Shown: positions 8,690-18,829 of the stretch, piece by piece | Position numbering within the stretch: the stretch's first letter is position 1 | How the letters are laid out: the number at the start of each line of letters is the position of its first letter | Assembly: GCA_035192965.1 (NCBI GenBank) | Contig: CP136571.1 | Location: 4,149,666-4,213,665, forward strand | Origin: Fuscovulum sp. | GTDB taxonomy: Bacteria > Pseudomonadota > Alphaproteobacteria > Rhodobacterales > Rhodobacteraceae | DNA: 64,000 nucleotides | Direction: 5' to 3' | Notes under the pieces: generated by a model | Databases searched by the model: none | Told to the model about the DNA's origin: nothing | Seen by the model: only the letters and a program-made list of their open reading frames with translations | Program-made: the position numbers and the translations under genes

Positions 8690-11224
8690 TCAGGCTGCGG
8701 TGCTTTGTGCAGCGACAGGGCCAAGCACGGCATCAGGCGGGCAGAAATGCAAAAGCACCTCCACCAGCGCGGATTTGCGCAATGGTTTGGTCAGGTGGCG
8801 GTCAATCCCGGCGGCAAGAAACCGAACGCTGTCATCTTCCATCGCATGCGCAGTCAGGGCGATGATCGGCACCCTGGCGCGCCCGCTCTCGATGCTGCGA
8901 ATTTCGCTTGATGCGGCGCAGCCGTCCAGTTCGGGCATAGAGATATCCATGAAGATCAGGTCAGGATGGAAGTCCTGCCAGACATCCACTGCCTGACGGC
9001 CATTGTCGGCAAAGCGCAGATCAAGATCCAGGTCGCGCACCATCTTGGCAAGGACAAGCTGGTTGGTCTTATTGTCTTCGGCGGCCAGCACGCGCATGCG
9101 GCGGGTTGCTGGCGATGCGGTTGCCGCAAGCGGGATCGTGCTGCCCGTCTGCCGCGTCAGGGCGCGGTACAGATCGGCCCGCAGTACAGGTTTGACAAGG
9201 ATTTCGTGCAGGATACCCGCCTGCCTTGCGGCCTCGGCCTCGGGCAGGTGGTCGGGCGTGACCATCAGGATCCGCGGCTGTGCCGCGCCCCTATGCGCAA
9301 GGGCCCGACACAGGGCAAGGCCGTCCAGACTGTCCGCTCCGTGATCCACGAGGATGGCGGCATCCACACCGGACAGGGCACGATCCAGCGCCTCATCCCC
9401 GCTGCGGCAGGCGGTCAGGTCTATGCCGAACGGGGACAGTTGGCGTTCAATGATCGTACGGTTGGTCGGATTTCCGGCACAAAGCAGCAGGCGGCGCAGG
9501 CTGGTGGGCACTCGGGCCGGAAGCGCCTCTTCCGCCACGGGCAAGGTCAGCGCAAAACCGAAACAGGACCCGCTGCCCGGTTCGCTTTCCACCCACATCT
9601 CCCCTTCCATCCGCGTGATCAAGCGGCGGGTGATGGCAAGGCCCAGCCCGGTGCCTTCGTACCGGCGGTTGGCGGCATCATCGACCTGGGTGAATTCGTC
9701 AAAGATGCGTTCCAACTGTTCGGTTGCAATGCCGATGCCGGTATCTTCCACCGTGACGTGCAGCCGGGCCGTGCCATCAAAAGGCTGAATCCCAACGACA
9801 CGTACAAGGACATGACCCGTTTGGGTGAACTTCACCGCATTGCCCATCAGATTGGTCAGCACCTGCCGCAACCTGCCCGGATCGCCCACAAGCCGGGTTG
9901 GCAGGAACATGTCATAATCCGTCAGCAGTTCGATCCCCTTCGCGCGGGCCTGCGGCTGCAATAGGATGGCCGTTTCGTGGATCAAACGCTCAAGATCAAA
10001 GGGTTCCGGGCGCAATGCCAGATGACCGGCCTCGATCTTGGAATAGTCCAGAATGTCGTTGATGATCGTCAGCAGCGCCTCGCCTGAGGAACGGATGGTT
10101 TCGGCAAACAGGCGCTGTTCTTCGGTCAGGTCGGTGCCGCACAGCAGTTCGGCCATGCCGACGACGCCGTTCATGGGCGTGCGGATTTCATGGCTCATGT
10201 TGGCAAGGAAGGCGGATTTGGCGCGGTTTGCAGCCTCGGCCGCGGCGCGGGCAGCAAGCAGGGTTTCCTGTGCACCGCGTTCGGGGGTGATGTCGCTGCG
10301 CAAACCGACACGGCCGCCATCGGGGGTGATGTGATCCTGCGCACGGATCCAGCGGCCATCGGTAAAGCGCTGCTCCACCGCGCCCGACGCAGCGCGATAC
10401 TCCGCCAGTCGTTCCGTGATCCACGCTTCTTCCCGACCAAGGGCATCGGCATGCAGGCCGTTGCCAAGGCTTGAACGAAGCAGGTCTTCGAACCGTATTC
10501 CCGGGCGGATCAGTTCATGTGACAGCGCATACAGATCACGGTAGCGCTGATTGCACATGATCAGGCGATCCTGGCTGTCAAAGATCACGAATCCATCGGG
10601 GATCGCCTCAACCGCCGCGCGCAGGCGCATTTCGGCTGTAATGTCGATAGCCAGGCAGACGCGGTCACCGTCGCGGGCGCGCCGATCCTCAAGCCGGATC
10701 CAGCGGCCCGATTGAAGGGAAAGTTCCACGGGCGGGATGTCATCCCCGGCGATGCGGTCACACATCGCGTCGATCCAGAGGTCAACCTCCTGATCCAGCC
10801 GCAACAGCGGCGCGACGGTGGCCAGCAGGTCACGATAGGCCATGCCGGGCGAGATGGCACCTTCTGCAAAAGGATGCATCCAGGCGCGGTTCGCCAAAAG
10901 AAGCCGGTTCTCCGCATCAAAGACGGCGAAGCCGTCGCGAATGATGTCGATCGAAGTGCGAAGGCGGCGCTCGGCCATGACGGCCGTGGTGTGGGCGCGA
11001 TCCAGATCGCCGACATAGCGTTCGTTCTGCCCCTTCAATCGTGCGGCCTCAGACCGGGCGGCACGGGCAGATTGGCGTTCTTCGACCACGAGGTCTGAAA
11101 GCGCGCGCGCCTGCAAGGCCAGCTTTTCATTGGCCGCGGCGAGTTCGCGGCTTTTCCATTCCAGATGCCGCTCCGCCGCCATACGGGCGCGGCGTTCCTG
11201 AGCCAGTCTTTCTGCCGATGTCAT
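8690..11224 (-). CDS. Cytoplasmic hybrid sensor histidine kinase with PAS and two receiver domains
   Basis: 844 residues, no membrane helix. Order: coiled coil (about 1-85), two PAS domains (about 88-195 and 200-320; both contain the 'IPDGFVIFDSQDRL'-type opening), HisKA with FLANMSHEIRTPMNG (phospho-His near 350), HATPase with EDTGIGIATEQLERIFDEF and GTGLGL, then two receivers. The first receiver (about 580-700) lacks the usual acidic pair (AGN replaces DDN) but keeps an Asp at VDHGADSLDG. The second (about 715-835) is canonical (AAEDNKTNQ, FMDISMPELDG, PLRK). The signal and cognate output are unknown; it is a monocistronic gene. Confidence 0.9.
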   Translation of the reverse strand: MTSAERLAQERRARMAAERHLEWKSRELAAANEKLALQARALSDLVVEERQSARAARSEAARLKGQNERYVGDLDRAHTTAVMAERRLRTSIDIIRDGFAVFDAENRLLLANRAWMHPFAEGAISPGMAYRDLLATVAPLLRLDQEVDLWIDAMCDRIAGDDIPPVELSLQSGRWIRLEDRRARDGDRVCLAIDITAEMRLRAAVEAIPDGFVIFDSQDRLIMCNQRYRDLYALSHELIRPGIRFEDLLRSSLGNGLHADALGREEAWITERLAEYRAASGAVEQRFTDGRWIRAQDHITPDGGRVGLRSDITPERGAQETLLAARAAAEAANRAKSAFLANMSHEIRTPMNGVVGMAELLCGTDLTEEQRLFAETIRSSGEALLTIINDILDYSKIEAGHLALRPEPFDLERLIHETAILLQPQARAKGIELLTDYDMFLPTRLVGDPGRLRQVLTNLMGNAVKFTQTGHVLVRVVGIQPFDGTARLHVTVEDTGIGIATEQLERIFDEFTQVDDAANRRYEGTGLGLAITRRLITRMEGEMWVESEPGSGSCFGFALTLPVAEEALPARVPTSLRRLLLCAGNPTNRTIIERQLSPFGIDLTACRSGDEALDRALSGVDAAILVDHGADSLDGLALCRALAHRGAAQPRILMVTPDHLPEAEAARQAGILHEILVKPVLRADLYRALTRQTGSTIPLAATASPATRRMRVLAAEDNKTNQLVLAKMVRDLDLDLRFADNGRQAVDVWQDFHPDLIFMDISMPELDGCAASSEIRSIESGRARVPIIALTAHAMEDDSVRFLAAGIDRHLTKPLRKSALVEVLLHFCPPDAVLGPVAAQSTAA

Positions 11225-11373
11225 GGCCTATGCGATTCCCTGCTGGTCCTTTGGCCAGCATCTGCGAGGTCGGTAAACCAGCGGTAAACGGCGGTGGAAA
11301 CCGGACGACTCATTGCCAGCCGGTAGGTGGACATGCCAGCATCGGACGCGTTCCAGCCAACCACGGTGCCGTC

Positions 11374-14300
11374 ATGCGTATCCATGCCCTTCTGATTTCC
11401 GCCCTTCTGTCATTTTCCAGCATCCCCGCCTTGGCACAGGACCTTGTGCCATCGAAACGGCTGGTTCTGTCGCAGGACATGGACCTGCCGGGAGGCGATT
11501 TCGCATCAGCCTTTGACACCACGCTAGAGGCCTGCGAACGGGCCTGTCTGGCCAATACAAGCTGCGAGGCGTTTACTTTCAACGGGCGGAACGGAAGCTG
11601 TTTTCTGAAGGCCGGGCCGGGCGAAGGCGCGCCTTATGCCGGGGCGATTTCGGCCTATGTGCTGCGTGCCGCCGATGGTGCGGCTGATCGGGCAAGGCTG
11701 CGGCGTGGCGAGATCGGCTTTGTGCAGGATTGGGAACTGTCTTCGGTAACCCAGCAGGCGGCAGGTCTTGCGGGCGATCACATGACCGGCGACTGGACCG
11801 CGCCTGATCTGATGGCGGCGGCTATGGATGCCGAGATGTCGGGGGATTTCGACACCGCGTCGCGCTATGTCGGCGCGGCGATCAACTTGACGGATGCGGC
11901 GGGGGATTGGGCGGAATATGCCCGGCTGTTGCTGGCGGCGGGCGAGTCCGAGGGCCCTGATCAACGCAGTTATCGCGAGCGGTCCTATTTTGCTGCTGTG
12001 AATGCCTATTTGCGCGCCGAAAGCGCGCCAGAGCGCCACACAATCCTTGTCTATATGGGGCAGGCTCTGGAACGGCTTGATCGCGGCAGCGATACGGTGC
12101 GCGCGCTGCGGTTGGCGCAATCCCTGCAATCACGGGATGATACGGCGGTTTATCTGGCCGATGCTGCTGGAAAGTACGGCTTTCGCATCGTCGAAAACCG
12201 GGTGGAATCCGACAGTGCCCGCCCGCGCCTTTGCGCGACTTTTTCCGAGGATCTGGCAGGCAAAGGCGTGGATTACGCCAGTTTCGTGCAACTGGATGAT
12301 CCCGGCCTGACAGTCAGCGCGCAATTCCGCGATATCTGCGTTGAAGGGCTGACCCATGGTCAGCGCGCGACGGTGACCTTCCGGGAAGGCCTGCCTGCGG
12401 CGGATGGGCAGGTTCTGGGCGCGTCGGTCGACATCACCTCCTATATCCGGGATCGCAATCCCGGCGTGCGTTTTCCGGGGCGGGCCTATGTCCTGCCCAA
12501 GGCAGGCGGGGCGGCGCTGCCGGTTGAAACGGTGAATACTGAAGCACTAGATCTGACACTGTATCGCGTAACCGACCGCAACCTGATCCGTGCGTTCCAG
12601 AACGGCTATCTGTCATCCCCGATGGCGGAATGGCAGGAAGCCGATTTCAGCACACAGACAGGAACCGAAGTCTGGAAAGGCAGCGCGACGGTGGGGATGG
12701 AGGTCAACCGCGATGTGACCACCCGCCTGCCGATGGAAGAGGCCTTGGCGGGGCAACCGGCGGGCGTTTACGCGCTGCGCGCGTCCGTTCCGGGGGAACA
12801 GCCGTGGGAGGTGCCGGCCGGATGGCAGTGGTTCACGGTTTCCGATCTGGGGATCACCACTTTGTCCGGGGTGGACGGCCTGCATGTCTTTGTGCGCGGC
12901 CTTGGCACTGCCGCGGCGAAGGCGGGCGTGACGGTCGATCTGCTGTCGAACGGGAATGAGGTTCTAGACAGCGCCACGACGGATGATCAGGGCTATGCCC
13001 GCTTTGACGCCGGGTTGGCGCGCGGTGTCGGCGGGGCTGCGCCTGCGCTGGTGATCGCACGTGAGGGCGACGCCGACATTGCCTTTCTGTCGCTGAACGA
13101 CCCGGAGTTCGATCTGTCCGATCGCGGGGTGGAGGGACGCGAGGCTGCACCGCCGGTGGATGTGTTTCTGACCACTGATCGCGGTGCCTATCGTGCCGGA
13201 GAGACCGTCTATGCCACGGCCCTGACCCGCGACAGCGGGGCGGCGGCGATTGAAGGGCTTCCCCTGACCGCCGTGGTCAAGCGCCCCGATGGGGTGGAAC
13301 ATGCGCGGATGTCGGTCAATGACTGGGGCGGTGGCTATGTGTTCAGCCAGCAAATCCTGGGATCTGCTCCGCGTGGCGTGTGGCGTCTGGAGGTGCTGGC
13401 CGATGTGGACGCCCCGCCCTTGGCCAAGACGACCTTTCTGGTCGAGGATTTCCTGCCGGAACGGATTGATTTTGATGTGACAGTGCCAGATGCCCTGCGT
13501 ACGGGCGAAGTGGCCGAGATGAACGTCGCTGCGCGCTACTTGTTCGGCGCGCCGGGGGCAGATCTGGCCATTGAGGGCGAGGTATCCGTGCGCGCGGCTG
13601 ACAGCCTTGCTGGCTGGGATGGCTACCTCTTTGGCCGCCATGACGAGCCTTTCAATGGCGCGATGCAAAGCCTTGATCCCGCCCGCACCGATGCGGCTGG
13701 GCTGGCGGCGGTGGCTGTGGTGCTGCCCGATGTGGGCGACGCGGGCCGCCCGTTGGAGGCGCGGATCGCGTTGCGCGTGGCCGAAGGATCAGGTCGCCCG
13801 GTAGAGCGGGTGACCACGGTGCCGCTGGCCCCCGCAACCGCGATGATCGGCGTGAAGCCGATGTTCGATGGCGTGGTGGCCGAGAATGGCGAGGCTCGCT
13901 TTTCACTGGCGGGTATTGGGCCGGATGGCAAAGCCACGGCAATAACCTCGCGCTGGGAACTGGTGCGGGTCGAGACGACCTATCAATGGTATCAAAGCTT
14001 TGGCAACTGGATGTGGGAACCCGTCACGCGGCGGGAAAGGGTGGCCGAGGGCGAGGTGGCACTGGATACGCCGACCGAAATCGCGGTGCCAGTGAAATGG
14101 GGTGAATATGAGCTTGCGGTGACGCAGACGGATGGCACGGCGGCGACAACGGTTCCCTTTGCTGCGGGATGGTTTGCGGCAGCGGATGCCGCATCTACAC
14201 CCGATACGCTGGAGCTTTCGCTGGACAAAGCCGCCTATGCGGCGGGCGATACCGCCAAGCTGCGGCTGGTGCCGCGCTTTGCGGGCAAGGCGGTGGTGAT

Positions 14301-16779
14301 GGTGCTGTCCAACCGTCTCGTCGCCATGCAGGCAGTGGATGTGGTGGAGGGCGAGAATGTCATCGATCTGCCGGTCACCGATGATTGGGGTGCGGGCGTC
14401 TATGTAACGGCATCCGTCCTGCGGCCTATGGACGTTGCGGCGGGGCGCAATCCGGCGCGGGCACTGGGGTTGGCACATGCGGGCGTTGATCCGGGGGCGC
14501 GGGCGCTTTCGGCTATTGTAGAAGTGGCAACAGAAGCCGATCCACGCGGGGTGCTGCCCGTTGCGGTGAAGGTGGACGGCGTTGTGGCCGGGGAGAAGGC
14601 CTATGTCACCATCGCGGCGGTCGATCAGGGAATCCTGAACCTGACCGCCTTCACGCCGCCCGATCCGCAGGTGCATTACTTTGGCCAGCGCAAGCTGGGC
14701 GTGGGTATCCGCGACATTTATGGTCGGCTGATTGACGGGCTGAACGGGGCCGAAGGAACCGTCAGGTCGGGCGGTGATGCAGGCGCACAGGCACGGCTGC
14801 AAGCGCCGCCGCCGACAGAGGAACTGGTCGCCTATTTCACCGGGCCGGTAGAAGTGGGGGCTGATGGCTATGCCCGGACGGAATTCACCCTGCCCGCCTT
14901 CAACGGCAGCGTGAAGGTGATGGCGGTGGTCTGGTCGAAAACCGGGGTGGGGCAAGCCAGTGCCGATGTGCTGGTGCGCGATCCGGTGATGGTGACGGCA
15001 TCCCTGCCGCGCTTCATGTCGCCAGGGGATGACAGCCGGGTGCTGCTGGAGATTGTCCATGCGACGGGGCCTTTCGGCACAATGGGGCTGGCAGTTTCCG
15101 GCAACGGCGTGACGCTGGGTGATGTTCCCGCAACGATTGATCTGGCCGAGAAGGGCAAGCAGATCATCGCCGTGCCGGTCACGGCGGGGGCGGAAGGCGT
15201 GCAGGAGATTGCCGTCAACTTGACCACACCGGACGGAAAGGTGCTGACCAAGACGCTCGCCCTGCCCGTGCAACGGGGCGACCCCGAGGTGGTAAAGGTG
15301 TCGCGCTTTGATCTGGCAGCCGGGCAGGTCTTCAGCTTTGATGATGCCGTGCTGGCGGGCTATGCGCCCGGCGCGCGTGCGACGCTGGCTATCGGGCCTG
15401 TGGCGCGGCTAAACGCGCCGGGGATATTGGCGGCGCTGGACCGCTATCCCTATGGCTGCACGGAACAGATGACATCGAAAGCGATGCCGCTTCTGTATTT
15501 CGATCAGGTCGCGCAAGCGATGGACCTGCCATGGTCGGATGATGTGCGGGGCCGTGTGCAGGAAGCGGTGGCTGAGATCCTGACCAATCAGGGCAGCGAA
15601 GGAGGATTTGGCCTGTGGGGGCCGGGATCGGGTGACCTGTGGCTGGATGCCTTTGTGACCGACTTCCTGTCACGCGCCAAGGCGCGCGGCTTTGATGTGC
15701 CGGATCGGGCGATGCGGATGGCGCTGGACAACCTGCGCAATCAGGTGAACTTCGCGCCCGATTTCGACCTTGGCGGTGAGGCGCTGGCTTATTCCCTGAT
15801 GGTGCTGGCACGCGAAGGCGCAGCGGCGATTGGTGACCTGCGCTATTATGCCGATGTGAAGGGCGATGCCTTTGCTACGCCCACAGCCATGGCACAGCTC
15901 GGCGCGGCGCTTGCGGCTTACGGCGAACAGGCGCGGGCGGATGCGATGTTCGCGCGGGCGGGCACCCTGTTGCAGGCAACAACAGTCGAGACGGAACAGC
16001 TGTTCCGCGCCGATTACGGCACCACCTACCGCGATGCAGCGGCGGTGCTGACACTGGCGGTGGAGGCTGGGTCGAATGCCGTGGATCGTGAGGCGCTGAC
16101 AAACCGGATCGCAACTTCGGGGCCATTGTCGACACAGGAAAGCACATGGGCGCTGCTGGCGGCCAATGCGCTGATCGACGCGCCCGATGCAGGGGGTGTG
16201 ACCATCGACGGCCAGCCTGCCGCTGGGCCGCTTGTGCAAATGCGGATGCTTGGGGCGGCCCCGGTGGCGGTCGCCAATGGCGGGTCGGATACGACGTTGA
16301 CTGTCACCACCTTTGGCGTGCCTGAGGTTGCGGAACCCGCGTCGGGCAACGGCTATGCAATTGCGCGGCGCTATCTGGCGATGGATGGCAGCGCGATTGA
16401 CCCCGGCTCGGTGCCCACCGGAACGCGAATGATCGCGGTGCTGGAGGTGACGCCCTTCGCCCGTGGCGAAGCGCGGCTGATGGTGAACGATCCCCTGCCC
16501 GCCGGGTTCGAGATCGACAACCCCAACCTGATGACCGGCGGCACCCTGCCCGCGCTGGAGGGATTGGACGTGTTGGATGTCGTGGCCCATGCGGAATATC
16601 GGCAAGACCGTTTCCTTGCCGCTGTGGACCGGATGGACAATCAACCCTTCCGGCTGGCCTATATCGTGCGGGCGGTATCGCCGGGTTCGTTCCACCATCC
16701 TGCGCCGTCGGTCGAGGACATGTATCGCCCCGATTTCCGCGCGGTGGGCGAAACGGGCCGGGTCGTCGTGACGGAGTGA
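11374..16779 (+). CDS. Periplasmic alpha-2-macroglobulin family protein with N-terminal PAN domain
   Basis: 1801 residues from ATG 11374. A signal peptide (residues 1-23, ending ALA-QD) has no lipobox Cys, unlike E. coli YfhM, so the product is probably soluble. A Cys-rich PAN/Apple segment follows (about 30-100). MG-type beta domains fill the middle, and the thioester motif GCTEQ is intact at 1361-1365. Family knowledge: bacterial A2Ms trap proteases that breach the envelope, and partner with PBP1C for wall repair. pbpC starts four bases downstream here, matching that pairing. An in-frame start at 11041 lies inside the divergent kinase gene and was rejected. Confidence 0.9.
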   Translation: MRIHALLISALLSFSSIPALAQDLVPSKRLVLSQDMDLPGGDFASAFDTTLEACERACLANTSCEAFTFNGRNGSCFLKAGPGEGAPYAGAISAYVLRAADGAADRARLRRGEIGFVQDWELSSVTQQAAGLAGDHMTGDWTAPDLMAAAMDAEMSGDFDTASRYVGAAINLTDAAGDWAEYARLLLAAGESEGPDQRSYRERSYFAAVNAYLRAESAPERHTILVYMGQALERLDRGSDTVRALRLAQSLQSRDDTAVYLADAAGKYGFRIVENRVESDSARPRLCATFSEDLAGKGVDYASFVQLDDPGLTVSAQFRDICVEGLTHGQRATVTFREGLPAADGQVLGASVDITSYIRDRNPGVRFPGRAYVLPKAGGAALPVETVNTEALDLTLYRVTDRNLIRAFQNGYLSSPMAEWQEADFSTQTGTEVWKGSATVGMEVNRDVTTRLPMEEALAGQPAGVYALRASVPGEQPWEVPAGWQWFTVSDLGITTLSGVDGLHVFVRGLGTAAAKAGVTVDLLSNGNEVLDSATTDDQGYARFDAGLARGVGGAAPALVIAREGDADIAFLSLNDPEFDLSDRGVEGREAAPPVDVFLTTDRGAYRAGETVYATALTRDSGAAAIEGLPLTAVVKRPDGVEHARMSVNDWGGGYVFSQQILGSAPRGVWRLEVLADVDAPPLAKTTFLVEDFLPERIDFDVTVPDALRTGEVAEMNVAARYLFGAPGADLAIEGEVSVRAADSLAGWDGYLFGRHDEPFNGAMQSLDPARTDAAGLAAVAVVLPDVGDAGRPLEARIALRVAEGSGRPVERVTTVPLAPATAMIGVKPMFDGVVAENGEARFSLAGIGPDGKATAITSRWELVRVETTYQWYQSFGNWMWEPVTRRERVAEGEVALDTPTEIAVPVKWGEYELAVTQTDGTAATTVPFAAGWFAAADAASTPDTLELSLDKAAYAAGDTAKLRLVPRFAGKAVVMVLSNRLVAMQAVDVVEGENVIDLPVTDDWGAGVYVTASVLRPMDVAAGRNPARALGLAHAGVDPGARALSAIVEVATEADPRGVLPVAVKVDGVVAGEKAYVTIAAVDQGILNLTAFTPPDPQVHYFGQRKLGVGIRDIYGRLIDGLNGAEGTVRSGGDAGAQARLQAPPPTEELVAYFTGPVEVGADGYARTEFTLPAFNGSVKVMAVVWSKTGVGQASADVLVRDPVMVTASLPRFMSPGDDSRVLLEIVHATGPFGTMGLAVSGNGVTLGDVPATIDLAEKGKQIIAVPVTAGAEGVQEIAVNLTTPDGKVLTKTLALPVQRGDPEVVKVSRFDLAAGQVFSFDDAVLAGYAPGARATLAIGPVARLNAPGILAALDRYPYGCTEQMTSKAMPLLYFDQVAQAMDLPWSDDVRGRVQEAVAEILTNQGSEGGFGLWGPGSGDLWLDAFVTDFLSRAKARGFDVPDRAMRMALDNLRNQVNFAPDFDLGGEALAYSLMVLAREGAAAIGDLRYYADVKGDAFATPTAMAQLGAALAAYGEQARADAMFARAGTLLQATTVETEQLFRADYGTTYRDAAAVLTLAVEAGSNAVDREALTNRIATSGPLSTQESTWALLAANALIDAPDAGGVTIDGQPAAGPLVQMRMLGAAPVAVANGGSDTTLTVTTFGVPEVAEPASGNGYAIARRYLAMDGSAIDPGSVPTGTRMIAVLEVTPFARGEARLMVNDPLPAGFEIDNPNLMTGGTLPALEGLDVLDVVAHAEYRQDRFLAAVDRMDNQPFRLAYIVRAVSPGSFHHPAPSVEDMYRPDFRAVGETGRVVVTE

Positions 16780-16783
16780 CGCG

Positions 16784-18826
16784 GTGATCGGCGCACGGGC
16801 CGTTTTCGCGCTAGCGGCCGGGTTGTTCCTTGCCGCCACGGCACGCGACGGATTTGACAATTGGGTGGCGGCAACGGTGTTGCCGCCACTGGTGCCGGAA
16901 ACATCGGTGCTGGTCGAAGACCGCGACGGCGAATTGCTGCGCGCCTATACGGTAGCGGATGGGCGCTGGCGGCTGGCCTTGTCGCCGGATGCGGCGGACC
17001 CTTTGTTCATCGCCATGCTGATCGCCTATGAAGACGGGCGGTTCATGGATCACGACGGGGTGGATGCGCGGGCCCTTGCGCGGGCGGTGGCACAGGCGGT
17101 GTGGAACGGCGGCGTGGTGTCGGGCGGGTCCACCCTGACAATGCAGGTCGCGCGCTTGCTTGAGGAAAGCGGCACCGGGCGGCTGGACGGCAAACTGCGG
17201 CAGATGCGGGTGGCGCTGGCGCTGGAACGGCGGCTGACCAAGGCTCAGATTCTGGGGCTGTATCTGCAACTGGCCCCCTATGGCGGCAACATCGAAGGGC
17301 TGCGCGCGGCGACGCTGGCCTATTTCGGCAAGGAACCCTGGCGGCTTACCCCGGCCGAGGCGGCGCTGCTGGTGGCCATCCCGCAAAGCCCCGAAAGCCG
17401 CAGGCCGGACCGCCACCGGGATCGCGCGGCGGACGCGCGGGATCGGGTGCTGGCGCGGGCAGTGGCGAAGGGCATCATCGACGCCGAACAGGCGCAGGCA
17501 GCGCGCGGCGAGGGCGTGCCCGTGGCGCGAAGGGCCGTTCCCGCCATCGCGCCACATCTGGCCGACCGCGCGCGCGTTGATGCGCCGGGCGCGCAGGTGC
17601 ATCGGCTGACCATCGACAAGGGGGTGCAGGTCGCGCTGGAGGTGCTGGCGGCGGACACAGTACAGCATCAGGGCGAGCGGTTGCAGGTTGCGATGGTGGT
17701 CGCCGATCACGCGACGGGGGAAATCCTTGCCTCGGTCGGGTCGGCGGCGTTCCGGGCCGATGCGCGGCAGGGGTTCGTGGACATGACGCAGGCGCTGCGG
17801 TCGCCGGGATCAACGCTGAAACCGCTGGTCTATGGGCTGGCCTTTGATGAGGGGCTGGCCCATCCGGAAACCATGATGGAGGACCGCCCGACACGGTTCG
17901 GCACCTATGCGCCGCAGAACTTTGACCGGCAGTATCGCGGTACGGTTCGGGTGCGGCAGGCGCTTCAGATGTCGCTGAATATCCCGGTCGTGCAACTGAC
18001 CGAGGCGATGGGTCCGGCACGGCTGCTGGTGGCGATGGATCAGGCGAAGATCGGGTATCGGCTGCCTGCAGGTCAGCCCGGGCTGGCCATCGCGCTGGGG
18101 GGGATCGGGATCAGTTTACAGGATATGGTGCAGCTCTACGCGACGCTGGCGCGGGGAGGTGTTGCACTTCCTCTGCGGTGGCGGGCGGATGGTGACAGCG
18201 ACGAAGGCGCGCGGGTCGTGTCGAGCGTGGCGGCATGGCAGGTGGCCGATATTCTGGGTGGGCTGGCCCCGCCGCCGGGGGCGCCAGAGAACCGTTTGGC
18301 CTATAAGACCGGAACGAGTTACGGGCACCGCGATGCCTGGGCCATCGGGTTCGACGGGCGGCATGTTGTGGGCGTCTGGCTGGGGCGGCCAGATGGCACG
18401 CCGGTGCCGGGGGTGTTTGGCGCGGACCTTGCGGCGCCCGTGCTGTTTCAGGCCTTCGCGCGGCTGAAACCGACGCTGGCCCCGCAGCCCCCTGCCCCGC
18501 CTGAGACGCTTTTGGTAGCGAATGCCCAATTGCCCCTGCCACTGCAACGCTTCAGGTCGCGCAGCGCGGCCTTTGCGGTAGCGGCAGACGCGCCCGCGGT
18601 CGCTTTTCCACCCGACGGCGCCGAGGTGGAGCGTCTGCCCGAAGGTGTGCTGGTGCGGGTCGAGGGCGGAACCGCACCATTTACCTGGCTGGCGGATGGC
18701 AGGCCGATGGTCACGGCCGAGCGCAGCCGCGCGGTGGTGTTGCCGCTTGACGGATTGGGATTCCTGACCCTTTCGGTGATCGATGCCGAGGGGCGGTCTG
18801 CGCGGGCGCGTATTCGGTTGCGGTGA
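16784..18826 (+). CDS. pbpC: Penicillin-binding protein 1C (bifunctional transglycosylase/transpeptidase)
   Basis: 680 residues from a GTG start four bases after the A2M stop. The N-terminal membrane anchor is followed by a GT51 transglycosylase (EDGRFMDHDGVD, GGSTLTMQVARLL). The transpeptidase has STLK at 343-346, MSLN near 393 and KTG at 508-510. A C-terminal BiPBP_C domain (about 590-680) ends the protein. Family knowledge: PBP1C synthesises and crosslinks peptidoglycan, and in E. coli is encoded beside an A2M. It converges on the thiolase gene with a three-base gap. Confidence 0.93.
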   Translation: MIGARAVFALAAGLFLAATARDGFDNWVAATVLPPLVPETSVLVEDRDGELLRAYTVADGRWRLALSPDAADPLFIAMLIAYEDGRFMDHDGVDARALARAVAQAVWNGGVVSGGSTLTMQVARLLEESGTGRLDGKLRQMRVALALERRLTKAQILGLYLQLAPYGGNIEGLRAATLAYFGKEPWRLTPAEAALLVAIPQSPESRRPDRHRDRAADARDRVLARAVAKGIIDAEQAQAARGEGVPVARRAVPAIAPHLADRARVDAPGAQVHRLTIDKGVQVALEVLAADTVQHQGERLQVAMVVADHATGEILASVGSAAFRADARQGFVDMTQALRSPGSTLKPLVYGLAFDEGLAHPETMMEDRPTRFGTYAPQNFDRQYRGTVRVRQALQMSLNIPVVQLTEAMGPARLLVAMDQAKIGYRLPAGQPGLAIALGGIGISLQDMVQLYATLARGGVALPLRWRADGDSDEGARVVSSVAAWQVADILGGLAPPPGAPENRLAYKTGTSYGHRDAWAIGFDGRHVVGVWLGRPDGTPVPGVFGADLAAPVLFQAFARLKPTLAPQPPAPPETLLVANAQLPLPLQRFRSRSAAFAVAADAPAVAFPPDGAEVERLPEGVLVRVEGGTAPFTWLADGRPMVTAERSRAVVLPLDGLGFLTLSVIDAEGRSARARIRLR

Positions 18827-18829
18827 GGG

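Noticed and set aside
13903..15273. 456-codon minus-strand frame within the A2M gene
   Set aside because: Antisense to a clear A2M; composition rich in Arg, His and Gln with no motif.
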